NCBI GenBank assembly: GCA_017526985.1
Contig: JAFXQR010000094.1
Coordinates: forward strand, 1-58,700
Source: Lachnospiraceae bacterium
Lineage (GTDB): Bacteria > Bacillota > Clostridia > Lachnospirales > Lachnospiraceae
Length of the DNA stretch: 58,700 bases
Direction: 5' to 3'
In this document: piece by piece, positions 49,626-57,368 of the stretch
Layout of the letters: each line of letters opens with the position of its first letter
How positions within the stretch are numbered: the first letter of the stretch is position 1
Program-made: the position numbers and the translations under genes
Notes under the pieces: model-generated
What the model was told of the DNA's origin: nothing
The model's database searches: none
The model's input: the letters and a program-made list of their open reading frames with translations, nothing else

Positions 49626-49980
49626 CTACAATATGAAATCTGTTTCCTCCTTAATACTCTCCAGTAGCGGTTGTTTCTGCCCCAATAGCTGCTTAAAAGA
49701 GTTCTTTGCGTCCTCTATATTACTATCAATCCAGGAGAAATCTATCGTATCTTTGTCTTTGAAAATATGGCGCATTGCATCTGGTTTGACTGATCCCTGT
49801 CGTCAAGTTAGCTACTCCTATTGCCGTACATATTGTACCAACTATTGTAAAAAGCGTGACCTCCACGGGAGCCGTATCCACACTATGTTTTTTCTCTATC
49901 TTGGAACAAAAATCGCTGATCTGGTCCGCAGCCTTTCGGATCTCCGCAGGGTCGTTTTTCGCAAACAGGTATTTTATATA
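49626..49980 (-). pseudogene. decayed small gene with a frameshift and no start codon
   Basis: A good AAAGGAG site is followed by codons KYLFAKNDPAEIRKAADQIS and a hydrophobic helix (VTLFTIVGTICTAIGVANLT) but no ATG, GTG or TTG at the right distance. Near 49805 the frame must shift by one to continue into DAMRHIFKDKDTIDFSWIDS and DAKNSFKQLLGQKQPLLES, ending TAG at 49626. The two parts together would make about 115 residues. It could also be two unrelated fragments, or contain a sequencing error. Confidence 0.5.
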
Positions 49981-50022
49981 GCCTCTCCTTTTTTGGTGAT
50001 CTGTGTTTTTTTTTGTATCTAT

Positions 50023-50050
50023 ACCTATATGCAAAATAATATTTCACCAC
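50023..50050 (-). promoter_or_regulatory. element-wide promoter-like motif, copy 23
   Basis: Minus-strand GGTGAAATATTATTTTGCAT then ATAGG; one T-to-G change in the T tract. It faces the decayed gene. Confidence 0.62.
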
Positions 50051-50052
50051 AT

Positions 50053-50087
50053 AAGAAGGACCCTGCCTTTCTAGCAGAGTCCTTCTT
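50053..50087 (-). terminator. intrinsic terminator after the 974-aa gene
   Basis: Minus-strand AAGAAGGACTCTGC / GCAGGGTCCTTCTT, a long stem with one mismatch; only a short T tail. Confidence 0.85.
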
Positions 50088-50092
50088 GCTCT

Positions 50093-53017
50093 TTACAGAT
50101 CCAGGCCACCGTCGCCGTCGGTCGGTTCCATACCCATATTGCGTACCTCGTCGGTTAAAATCCGGCCGTCTGCCTGCAGTGCCTCCGGACGCTGGATAAT
50201 ATTTGCCACATCCGGGTTCTGTGCGATCGCTACATCATACTCTTCCTGGGTTATATCCTTCAGTTCCCGAATTACGAAGCCGTTCCTCTGGATTGCATCC
50301 ATACGCAGCTCCGGATAGATAAACTGGAACTTCCGGATCATTGCCGGGTTTTGTTCTACTGCTACTCTTGCTACCGGCTCTTCCACACGCTTCATCGAAA
50401 GCACCAGATCCGGCTTACGGTTTATGGCAGCCATCTGTGCGGAAAGCGTCGGTCGGTTGATCAGAAGCAATACATCCGGATCCTGGCGTACTGCAGCCAG
50501 CTGAAGCTCCGGTGACGGGTTCTTTAACAGCGATGCGATCTTTGGTGCCTGCTGTACGGCAATCATCTTAAACTCTTCGGTCAGACGATCCGCCGGGATA
50601 AAACGGTATGCGTAGCCGTTCTGTGCCAGTGCCGTACGGATATTATCATCAGACGGATTTTGGATCGCAGAGATCAGAAGTCCATTTCTCTCCAGTGCCG
50701 CATTGAGCAGCCCAGGATCAGGGTTCTGGATGGTCTTCAAATAAGACGGATCCTCTGTTACAAAAGCGGCCTGCAATTCAACCGTCGGATTCTGGATCTG
50801 ACGGGCAATATCTCTGGTCTTCGGATTCTCAAACAGCTTCATCTGTACTTCCGGATCCGGATGTTCCAGAGTAAGGATCGCTTCCGGATGGGTTGCCATT
50901 ACGGAAAGCTGCATCTCTTTGCTCGGATTATCCCGGAAGGACTCCGCCAGACGGATACGCTCTTCAATACTTCTGGAGCAGTCGTTCAGCATAAAGGAGA
51001 AATCCTTGGAAGCCAGCGCATCCCATTTCGTCGGTTCATCACCCGGGTTGGTGATCTTAAGACCGTTTGTATTTACGGTGTATTTTACCATATTTGCACG
51101 ATGGGTTCTCTTATCCTCGCGCTTCATTACTCTGGCAATACTACCGTTAGAAGTATGATAATCTGAATATACATGGCGGTCTGCCAGGGTCGTCGGCATT
51201 GTTGCAGCCGGATCACGCTTCAGATCGATCGGGGTTCCAATACCACTCCAGGCCTGATCTTTTGCTTCTACATATCCCATACCGATATGCACGTTCTTGT
51301 ATGGTAACGCCTCGATATAGGCCTCGATAATATTGGTCAGTTTACCGGCGGAAGGATCATGATGATACTCGATATTATCGAATACAAACAAATCTTTTGC
51401 TTCATCTGTCCAAACAAAGCCCTGTGCCTGGATCTGACCGGTCTTGTCTTCTACTACCACACAAGCGGCAAACGGATCGGTTGTATATTTCCATACGCAG
51501 GCTTCACCGGCGTTACCAAAATGCTGGCAGCAGTGTGTATTTTCCGTATAAGCTACGGAAAAGTTCCGAAGATCATCCGGCTTTAACATATAGATCTTAT
51601 ACGGCCCCTGCTCTACAACAATATTACGGCCACGGATCGCTGTCTCATTATCTTTGAATTTGTAACCATACTTTCTTTCATAGGATTGGCGATCCTTATC
51701 TGCACGCTCATTTACAGCGACCTGATACAGATGCGCAGCATCCTGCTCAATATCAAACTGCTTGATCTTTTCACATACAGAGAACAGTTTTACGGTATCT
51801 GCCACCGAATCACCTTTATGTTCTTTAATCCAGTCCACGAAGCCTTTTTTATCCAGCTCTTTTAAGCTGTCCACCGACATATAGGTCGCCAGGGCCTGCA
51901 GCATCTTCTGCGGAACATCCTGAAGAGGCATTTTTGTTGCCAGCCAGATGAGCGCCGGATTTCTGGTCTGTGCCACGGAGATCTTTGTTTCTTTCGGCTG
52001 TCCGTCTTTTCCGGGCTCCATAAAGGAATATACGGTTGCCTGCAGAGAAGTACGATTGAAGCTTTTTACTGCATCCTCGATCTCTTTGTCAGAAAATTCG
52101 ACAGTTTTATGTTCTACGACATCTTCCTGCACATCGTATTTTGCACGAATCAGACCGGTAATAAATTCCGGAATGATCGGAGAGCGGTCAAAACCATACT
52201 GCTTTTTGAATTCTGCCTTAAAACGGTCTAAAAATTCCGGAACACGGCTATGAATTCTTGCTGCAATCACATCAGACGCTTTTGCTCTGTGAGCCACCTT
52301 GTTATAGAGGTCTTCTGTCAACACCGCTCCTTTACAGGAAGCCGTTTCCAGATCTCTCTTCATCTGCAGTACATCCTGCGGCGGAAGGATCTGCCGGCGA
52401 ACCAGCTGTTTTTCATAGTCGGTAAAGCGCTGATAGAACCGGATATCGTCCTCTGTCGGCAAAGGATTGTTTTTTGCAACGGATCCGACACCGAAGTTAC
52501 GATACAGATCATTACCGGCATTCGACATTGCAGTCAGTTCTTTTAAGCTCAGATCTTTGTTTTTGTAAAGCGTCGGCATTACTCCGGAAGAAAGGGCGAT
52601 ATGACGGCGTACGATCTCCCGATGATCCTCTTTTGTCATATTCAGGCGTACCGGCTTGATCTCAAAGCCTTCATATTTGTTACCCCACTGATACTGTTCG
52701 TATGCACGGAATAAACCTTTGCGCTGTCCGTAACCATCCTGCTGCACCATTGCCTCTTCCCGATTTGCGATCTGATCCGGCTGCAGGATACCATTTGCCC
52801 CGGTACCGGAATGCTCCGGCATATTATCGGATTCCAGACGCACTGCGCCGTTTCCGTTTTTAAAGCACTGGATATTGGTCGATACCGGATCCGGGATCTC
52901 TCCACGCTGCAGCTGTTCAAAAACATCCGACAACGACATAGTGGAATTGATCACCAGAAGCAGATCATCCGATAAACAGTATTCGGACTCCATTTCTTTT
53001 TCATTGAAAATGATCAT
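50093..53017 (-). CDS. large protein with C-terminal NP-type helical repeats, 974 aa
   Basis: From about residue 690 a roughly 22-residue repeat recurs (HPDPEVQMKLFENP, NPTVELQAAFVTEDP, NPDPGLLNAALERNG, NPSPELQLAAVRQDP, RPTLSAQMAAINRKP), similar to DUF4116-type solenoids. A central domain (about 470-620), YKIYMLKPDDLRNFSVAY with CCQHFGNAGEACVWKYTT, IQAQGFVWTDEA and FVFDNIEYHHD, is Cys/His-rich and could be enzymatic, similar in style to PcfJ-like plasmid proteins. No membrane helix. GGAGGTATATT precedes the ATG. It forms a single-gene unit with its own promoter motif and terminator. Confidence 0.75.
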   Translation of the reverse strand: MIIFNEKEMESEYCLSDDLLLVINSTMSLSDVFEQLQRGEIPDPVSTNIQCFKNGNGAVRLESDNMPEHSGTGANGILQPDQIANREEAMVQQDGYGQRKGLFRAYEQYQWGNKYEGFEIKPVRLNMTKEDHREIVRRHIALSSGVMPTLYKNKDLSLKELTAMSNAGNDLYRNFGVGSVAKNNPLPTEDDIRFYQRFTDYEKQLVRRQILPPQDVLQMKRDLETASCKGAVLTEDLYNKVAHRAKASDVIAARIHSRVPEFLDRFKAEFKKQYGFDRSPIIPEFITGLIRAKYDVQEDVVEHKTVEFSDKEIEDAVKSFNRTSLQATVYSFMEPGKDGQPKETKISVAQTRNPALIWLATKMPLQDVPQKMLQALATYMSVDSLKELDKKGFVDWIKEHKGDSVADTVKLFSVCEKIKQFDIEQDAAHLYQVAVNERADKDRQSYERKYGYKFKDNETAIRGRNIVVEQGPYKIYMLKPDDLRNFSVAYTENTHCCQHFGNAGEACVWKYTTDPFAACVVVEDKTGQIQAQGFVWTDEAKDLFVFDNIEYHHDPSAGKLTNIIEAYIEALPYKNVHIGMGYVEAKDQAWSGIGTPIDLKRDPAATMPTTLADRHVYSDYHTSNGSIARVMKREDKRTHRANMVKYTVNTNGLKITNPGDEPTKWDALASKDFSFMLNDCSRSIEERIRLAESFRDNPSKEMQLSVMATHPEAILTLEHPDPEVQMKLFENPKTRDIARQIQNPTVELQAAFVTEDPSYLKTIQNPDPGLLNAALERNGLLISAIQNPSDDNIRTALAQNGYAYRFIPADRLTEEFKMIAVQQAPKIASLLKNPSPELQLAAVRQDPDVLLLINRPTLSAQMAAINRKPDLVLSMKRVEEPVARVAVEQNPAMIRKFQFIYPELRMDAIQRNGFVIRELKDITQEEYDVAIAQNPDVANIIQRPEALQADGRILTDEVRNMGMEPTDGDGGLDL

Positions 53018-53060
53018 AATATACCTCCGTTAAAATCTTCTGCAGATTTTCTTTCTCTTT

Positions 53061-53083
53061 ATCTATATGAAAAATTCTATTTG
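53061..53083 (-). promoter_or_regulatory. element-wide promoter-like motif, copy 24
   Basis: Minus-strand AATAGAATTTTTCATATAGA, 44 bp upstream of the 974-aa gene. Confidence 0.65.
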
Positions 53084-53149
53084 AAAGTGATAGAAAGAAG
53101 TTTCCTGGTGTTACAAAGTAGCACAGCAGACCGAAAATGGCAGCACACT

Positions 53150-53186
53150 TGGTAAAAGATAAGGACGAGCCGTAAAGCCCGTCCTT
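53150..53186 (-). terminator. intrinsic terminator after the helicase gene
   Basis: Minus-strand AAGGACGGGC / GCTCGTCCTT stem with a 6-nt loop, followed by a T-rich stretch. Confidence 0.82.
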
Positions 53187-53215
53187 TTGCTGTTTTTGTT
53201 AGACACCGAACTATT

Positions 53216-56128
53216 TTACGGGGTGCGTTCCCCGCTATCCCTCTGATCCAGAACATTTCTTACGATCGCTCTTGCCACATTTCCGGAAATGCGGTTGCTG
53301 CCTTCTTTTTCCGAATTCCGGCCAAAGGTCGGCAGATTAGACTCTTTTGCAGCATCCTTAATACGGTCTGCTTTCTCTGCAGCTCTTACCCGCTCATCCT
53401 CGGCGTAGTTATAATCCCACGCCTTTCCGAGCATCTGGTAGGTGCCTTTTAAGAACTCGTTATAAGTTCTGGAGAATACACCATTCTTCTGATCATTGAT
53501 CTCATGAACAATGTATTTTCCGGTCACCACCAGCTCTTCTCTGGCACGGGTTGCGCCTACAAACCACTTACGGATCTGCTCATCATACTCGCCATTTGCC
53601 TGATAAGTCGTCGGGCGGTCGTGATATTTCTGGTCGTCCAGCTTGTCCACACAAAGGAAAGTAGTATCCCACTCCAGACCTTTGGAGGAGTGGATCGTTG
53701 TCAGGCAGACACCATCATAACGGCCCTCACGCTTGAAGGTAGAGTCTTTTCCGTAGATCTTGAAGTCTTCCATAAACTCACAGATCTCATCTAAGTCTTT
53801 GCAGCCGTCGATCTTGCTCAAAAAATCCTGGTAACACTCATCATGCTCTTCCAGATCCAGGGCTTTTGCGAATTCCATAAAGGATTCCTTGGTCTTCTCG
53901 CACTGCATCACATCTTCCCGGAAGGATTCTGCGATCTCCTCAAGCTCACCACCGTTCTTACCACGAAGCGCACCGCCGGAAACCACATTACGGTAATCCA
54001 GAAAGCCCTGTGTAGAACGACCCATAAAAGCATCGTAGAATGTTGTCAGAGCACACACACGGGAGTTTTGGGTAACCAGGATCGGGCTCTTTAAGGTGGA
54101 CGGAACTCCGAGCTTGGTCAGAGCATCCGCAACACCGGACAGCTCAAAACGGTCGGACATAATCACCGCAATATCGTGGTTACCGGCGTCCCAGCGCTCT
54201 TTTACCTGTTTTGCGATCCATTCATATTCCTGTTTTTCGGAATAGAATCCCTGTACGCCCGGCATATTACCTTCCGGTTTGGTTGCGATCAGCTCTTTAT
54301 TTACCTTCACACGAGCAAGATCGTTTACCTTGTTCGCATAATCGATCGTGCGGCGGTTGGATCTGTGGTTCTCTACCAGGGAAAAGTCATCAAAGCGGCC
54401 AAAATAGGAACCGAAATTCACCATATATTCCGGAGAAGTATGGCGGAATGCGAAGATCGACTGGGAATCGTCTCCGACACACATCAGCGACTTAAACTGC
54501 GGGATATCGATCATCTTCTGTAAAAGCTGAATCTGCGGAAGGTCGGTATCCTGGAACTCATCCACAATGATATGCTCATACCCCATCTCTTCGAACAGAT
54601 GCGGATTGATCTGCAGCAGCTGGTTCACGTACAGCAGCTGGTCATCAAATTCCAGAAAACCACGCTCTTTCATCTGGATATTGTACTCGTCGCACATCAT
54701 AAAGAGATAATCCAGATCATTCGGGGTATACATCGAATTCCATGCAGGCGGGTAGTTATCTCTGGTATACCCCTCTTTCTTGATCAGTGCAAAATCATCC
54801 GTTGCACGGACAAACGCTACTTTGGAAGTGCTCCTGCGGTAGATCTTCTGTGCTGCAGAAGAATACGACCATGCGGAGATCTTTGGAAACTGATCCAGGA
54901 TACGGTTGATGATCGAACGCTGTGTTTCGCCAGGGACAACTCTCGGCATACGGTCAAATCCGAGCAGCTCATAGTTGAACTTGTCCGGGTTATTATGCTG
55001 CGGAGCGCAGATAATATCCTGACAAAAAGCATTGAATGTCGAAGATGTAAACTTATCCGGATCTACCGGGACCCCGGCTGCTGCAGAATATGCTACTGCT
55101 CTTGCTGTCATTTCGCCGGCACCTGCGTTGGTAAACGTAAGCAGGCAGATCTTCTCCGGATCAGCGCCGTTCTTTACCAGTTCTGCTACACGAAGAGATA
55201 CTACCAGTGTTTTTCCGGAACCCGGACCTGCATTTACACGGGCAATACCACGGTCATAATTAACTACATTTCTCTGATCATTTGACAGACGAACCTCACC
55301 TGCCGGACGGACTGCTTCCGAAGCCGGAGCCGGGATCGGAGGCTCTTCAAAATGGCAGATATTATTCATCGCACAGCCGGCACAGTCCTCCGGGGAGCAT
55401 CCGGTGTGCTCATTTTCCTGCTTCGTTTTCTGGATCTCTTCACGGATAGCTTCTTTTCTCGGTTCGTCGAAGTATTCCTCTGCGATCTTATTCAGGTTGT
55501 CACTGCTGTCATCATACGGATAATTTACACGGCCGTCTCCGACTGCAGAAAACGCCATCTTCTCATAAGCATCTGTTTTCTCACCAAGATAGAGATACTG
55601 GATCACGACCTTCTTATTTGTGCCTTCCGCCAGCTTCTCTCCGGCAAGACCAAAGCAGTATGCTTCCGGAGATTTCAAAGCCTCCGAAGCCAGAGATGGA
55701 TTGTAACGCCCGGTCTTGATCTTGCACATATAGATATTCTCTTCATCTTCGGTCACATAGTCCGGTTTTACTTCTACCTGCTCGCCGAAATAATCCACAG
55801 CGATCGGTCCGGCCTCTGTCAGCTGGTTGGCAAAGCGGATATTTCCGTTAGACCGGTTGCGCTCCCAATCTGTAAAACGCACAATACGACGGGATGCGGT
55901 AGACAGCCAGGCTTCTTTCTGGTTGATATTCTCCCAGATATGTCCTCTGGCATCCAGAGTATTTGCCAATTCTCCACGGACATCCGTGATCGGTTCGCCC
56001 ATCAGCATACGCCGGATCACGGATTTCTGCGCTACTGCAAGGTTCAATGCTTCCGAGCTCTGCGTAATGCTGGCATTCGGATTAAACTCGCAGGAATCGC
56101 TTTTTCTCAACTGTGATGATGTTCTCAT
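53216..56128 (-). CDS. nuclease-UvrD/Rep-type superfamily 1 helicase fusion, 970 aa
   Basis: The helicase half (from about residue 285) has VNAGPGSGKTLVVSLRVAEL (Walker A), LLTFTNAGAGEMTARA, IIVDEFQDTDLPQIQLL (Walker B), CVGDDSQSIFAFRHTSP, and VCLTTIHSSKGLEWDTTFL with VGATRAREELVV. Before it, VEVKPDYVTEDEENIYMCKIKTG resembles a PD-(D/E)XK core, and CSPEDCAGCAMNNIC looks like a Cys cluster as in AddB or Cas4 Fe-S nucleases. This predicts coupled unwinding and cutting of DNA. The classic Glu-x-Lys is only partly kept (KIK). CAGGAGGAAAAAGA precedes the ATG. Confidence 0.9.
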   Translation of the reverse strand: MRTSSQLRKSDSCEFNPNASITQSSEALNLAVAQKSVIRRMLMGEPITDVRGELANTLDARGHIWENINQKEAWLSTASRRIVRFTDWERNRSNGNIRFANQLTEAGPIAVDYFGEQVEVKPDYVTEDEENIYMCKIKTGRYNPSLASEALKSPEAYCFGLAGEKLAEGTNKKVVIQYLYLGEKTDAYEKMAFSAVGDGRVNYPYDDSSDNLNKIAEEYFDEPRKEAIREEIQKTKQENEHTGCSPEDCAGCAMNNICHFEEPPIPAPASEAVRPAGEVRLSNDQRNVVNYDRGIARVNAGPGSGKTLVVSLRVAELVKNGADPEKICLLTFTNAGAGEMTARAVAYSAAAGVPVDPDKFTSSTFNAFCQDIICAPQHNNPDKFNYELLGFDRMPRVVPGETQRSIINRILDQFPKISAWSYSSAAQKIYRRSTSKVAFVRATDDFALIKKEGYTRDNYPPAWNSMYTPNDLDYLFMMCDEYNIQMKERGFLEFDDQLLYVNQLLQINPHLFEEMGYEHIIVDEFQDTDLPQIQLLQKMIDIPQFKSLMCVGDDSQSIFAFRHTSPEYMVNFGSYFGRFDDFSLVENHRSNRRTIDYANKVNDLARVKVNKELIATKPEGNMPGVQGFYSEKQEYEWIAKQVKERWDAGNHDIAVIMSDRFELSGVADALTKLGVPSTLKSPILVTQNSRVCALTTFYDAFMGRSTQGFLDYRNVVSGGALRGKNGGELEEIAESFREDVMQCEKTKESFMEFAKALDLEEHDECYQDFLSKIDGCKDLDEICEFMEDFKIYGKDSTFKREGRYDGVCLTTIHSSKGLEWDTTFLCVDKLDDQKYHDRPTTYQANGEYDEQIRKWFVGATRAREELVVTGKYIVHEINDQKNGVFSRTYNEFLKGTYQMLGKAWDYNYAEDERVRAAEKADRIKDAAKESNLPTFGRNSEKEGSNRISGNVARAIVRNVLDQRDSGERTP

Positions 56129-56143
56129 TCTTTTTCCTCCTGT

Positions 56144-56519
56144 TTATTCTTTTTCTTTCTCTTCAAAATCATCCGGGGAGATCCGGGAAAGCTGCTCTCC
56201 CATCTTTTTTACCGAGCCGCCGGAGAGGATGTGCTCAGCAACATTGTTGTACTCATTGAATATGGCCGTTACCGCCTTTTCAAGCACTTCTTCGGAAGTA
56301 TCTGCTGGAATCTGTGTGCAGTAGGATGCATCATCTACTGCTTCCCAGTCTGCAGACTGCCTGGAATATACATCAAAACGGAGCAGGTTGATGTCTTCCG
56401 GATCGTTCGGATTATAGTCACCGCAAGTGCCTTCTCCGATATTTACCAGCTACACCCGGATCTTATCATTCTCCGCCCGGATAACGGTCTCTTTATCAAT
56501 ATTTTTTTGTGATCGTCAT
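56144..56519 (-). pseudogene. decayed gene of about 124 codons with a frameshift and an internal stop
   Basis: ATG 56519 overlaps the upstream stop (ATGA) behind GGAGG, but translation stops after MTITKKY at an A7 run. Removing one A opens NIDKETVIRAENDKIRV, which then meets TAG near 56452. Beyond it, LVNIGEGTCGDYNPNDPEDI and NLLRFDVYSRQSADWEAVDD run open to TAA 56144. Two independent lesions suggest true decay. The intact form looks like a conserved plasmid or phage protein of unknown function. Confidence 0.75.
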
Positions 56520-56872
56520 CCTCTTTCCTCCCCTTGTACTGCTCTTCGGAACTCTTCTGCCAGTTCTCCAGGACTCTCTAAGCGTCTGGCATAGAACATA
56601 TCCATAAAAAGATCTCTATGATCCATCCAGGTATGATCGATAAACTCTTCGTACAGTCCACCCTCCAGTGCTGCATTCTCTGAATGGAAATTACAGTCTT
56701 CCAGAAGATCGAAAATCTTCTGCCGGTAGTCCGGCTCATCCCGGTGCAGCTTTGCCAGATTAGCAAGATCATCCTCACCAAGACTGAATTTCAGCCGGTA
56801 AGACAGATCACTGCCGTTCGCTACCAGATCGAAAGTTTTCTTAAAATCCGCACGGATCTGCATTTCTCTCAT
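56516..56872 (-). CDS. hypothetical protein, 118 aa
   Basis: Starts MREMQIRADFKKTFDL behind GGAAAGGAGCTTGTTTT. A helical, charged soluble protein (YRQKIFDLLEDCNFHSENAA, HTWMDHRDLFMDMFYARRLE). No family is recognised. First gene of the unit leading to the helicase. A 27-bp-type GC hairpin forms its leader. Confidence 0.7.
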   Translation of the reverse strand: MREMQIRADFKKTFDLVANGSDLSYRLKFSLGEDDLANLAKLHRDEPDYRQKIFDLLEDCNFHSENAALEGGLYEEFIDHTWMDHRDLFMDMFYARRLESPGELAEEFRRAVQGEERG

Positions 56873-56891
56873 AAAACAAGCTCCTTTCCAA

Positions 56892-56918
56892 GGGGCGCGG
56901 CGTAGCTGCCGCCCTTTC
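56892..56918 (-). repeat. single GC-rich hairpin unit of the 7470 family in a gene leader
   Basis: GGGGCGCGGCGTAGCTGCC then GCCCTTTC; it keeps the 27-bp length and the GGGGCGC..CTTTC ends of the tandem units at 7470 while the stem bases differ. It sits directly before the Shine-Dalgarno of the 118-aa gene. Confidence 0.65.
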
Positions 56919-56935
56919 CTGCAATGTTTTCTTCT

Positions 56936-56957
56936 AATATATGAAAAATAGAAATTA
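56936..56957 (-). promoter_or_regulatory. element-wide promoter-like motif, copy 25
   Basis: Minus-strand TTTCTATTTTTCATATATTA, 64 bp upstream of the 118-aa gene. Confidence 0.65.
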
Positions 56958-56982
56958 AAAAGCCGGATGCTTCTCCGGCCTT
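56957..56982 (-). terminator. intrinsic terminator after the 71-aa gene
   Basis: Minus-strand GCCGG / CCGGC stem with an 8-nt loop (AAAGGCCGG side) followed by TTTTTAAT. Confidence 0.88.
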
Positions 56983-57019
56983 TATTCTCTCTTATAGGAA
57001 ATGGCATTTTGCTCTCCTG

Positions 57020-57235
57020 CTATGCAGAAACCCTGTTATTTTGCAGTTCATGATAAGCTTTCGTAAGCCGCCAGAACTCCAGTTCTAACAAAGCGTAGTC
57101 CATTGCAACTGTCTCCGGGTAGTTCTGGCACTCTTTTGTTAGTTCATCCACCCTCTGCAGCAGTTCTTCCGTACTCGGGTTCGCCAATTTTTCAATGGAT
57201 TCCATCATGATCTCGTCATTTTCTATCTTTTTCAT
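57020..57235 (-). CDS. small helical protein, 71 aa
   Basis: Starts MKKIENDEIMMESIEKLANP behind GGAGGAACTGTAT. Fully helical with a heptad pattern (EELLQRVDELTKECQNYPET). It could be a small regulator or antitoxin-like protein, but nothing specific is seen. It is divergent from the gene at 57369. Confidence 0.65.
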   Translation of the reverse strand: MKKIENDEIMMESIEKLANPSTEELLQRVDELTKECQNYPETVAMDYALLELEFWRLTKAYHELQNNRVSA

Positions 57236-57265
57236 ATACAGTTCCTCCTGTTCGAATGATTTTTG

Positions 57266-57284
57266 CACAGCGCTGTGTTATAAT
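57266..57284. promoter_or_regulatory. palindrome next to TATAAT in the divergent intergenic region
   Basis: The perfect 12-bp palindrome CACAGCGCTGTG (57266-57277) lies one base before a plus-strand TATAAT (57279-57284), about 85 bp upstream of ATG 57369. This arrangement fits an operator that blocks the promoter of the rightward gene. No element-wide motif is present here. An imperfect hairpin (CGAATGAAC / GTTTGTTCG, 57319-57341) follows in the leader. Confidence 0.6.
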
Positions 57285-57368
57285 GTAATTGTAGTGCTGT
57301 AAAGGAAAAATGTCAGTACGAATGAACTACGAGTTTGTTCGGATTTCGTTGTAAAAATGGAGGTAGAA

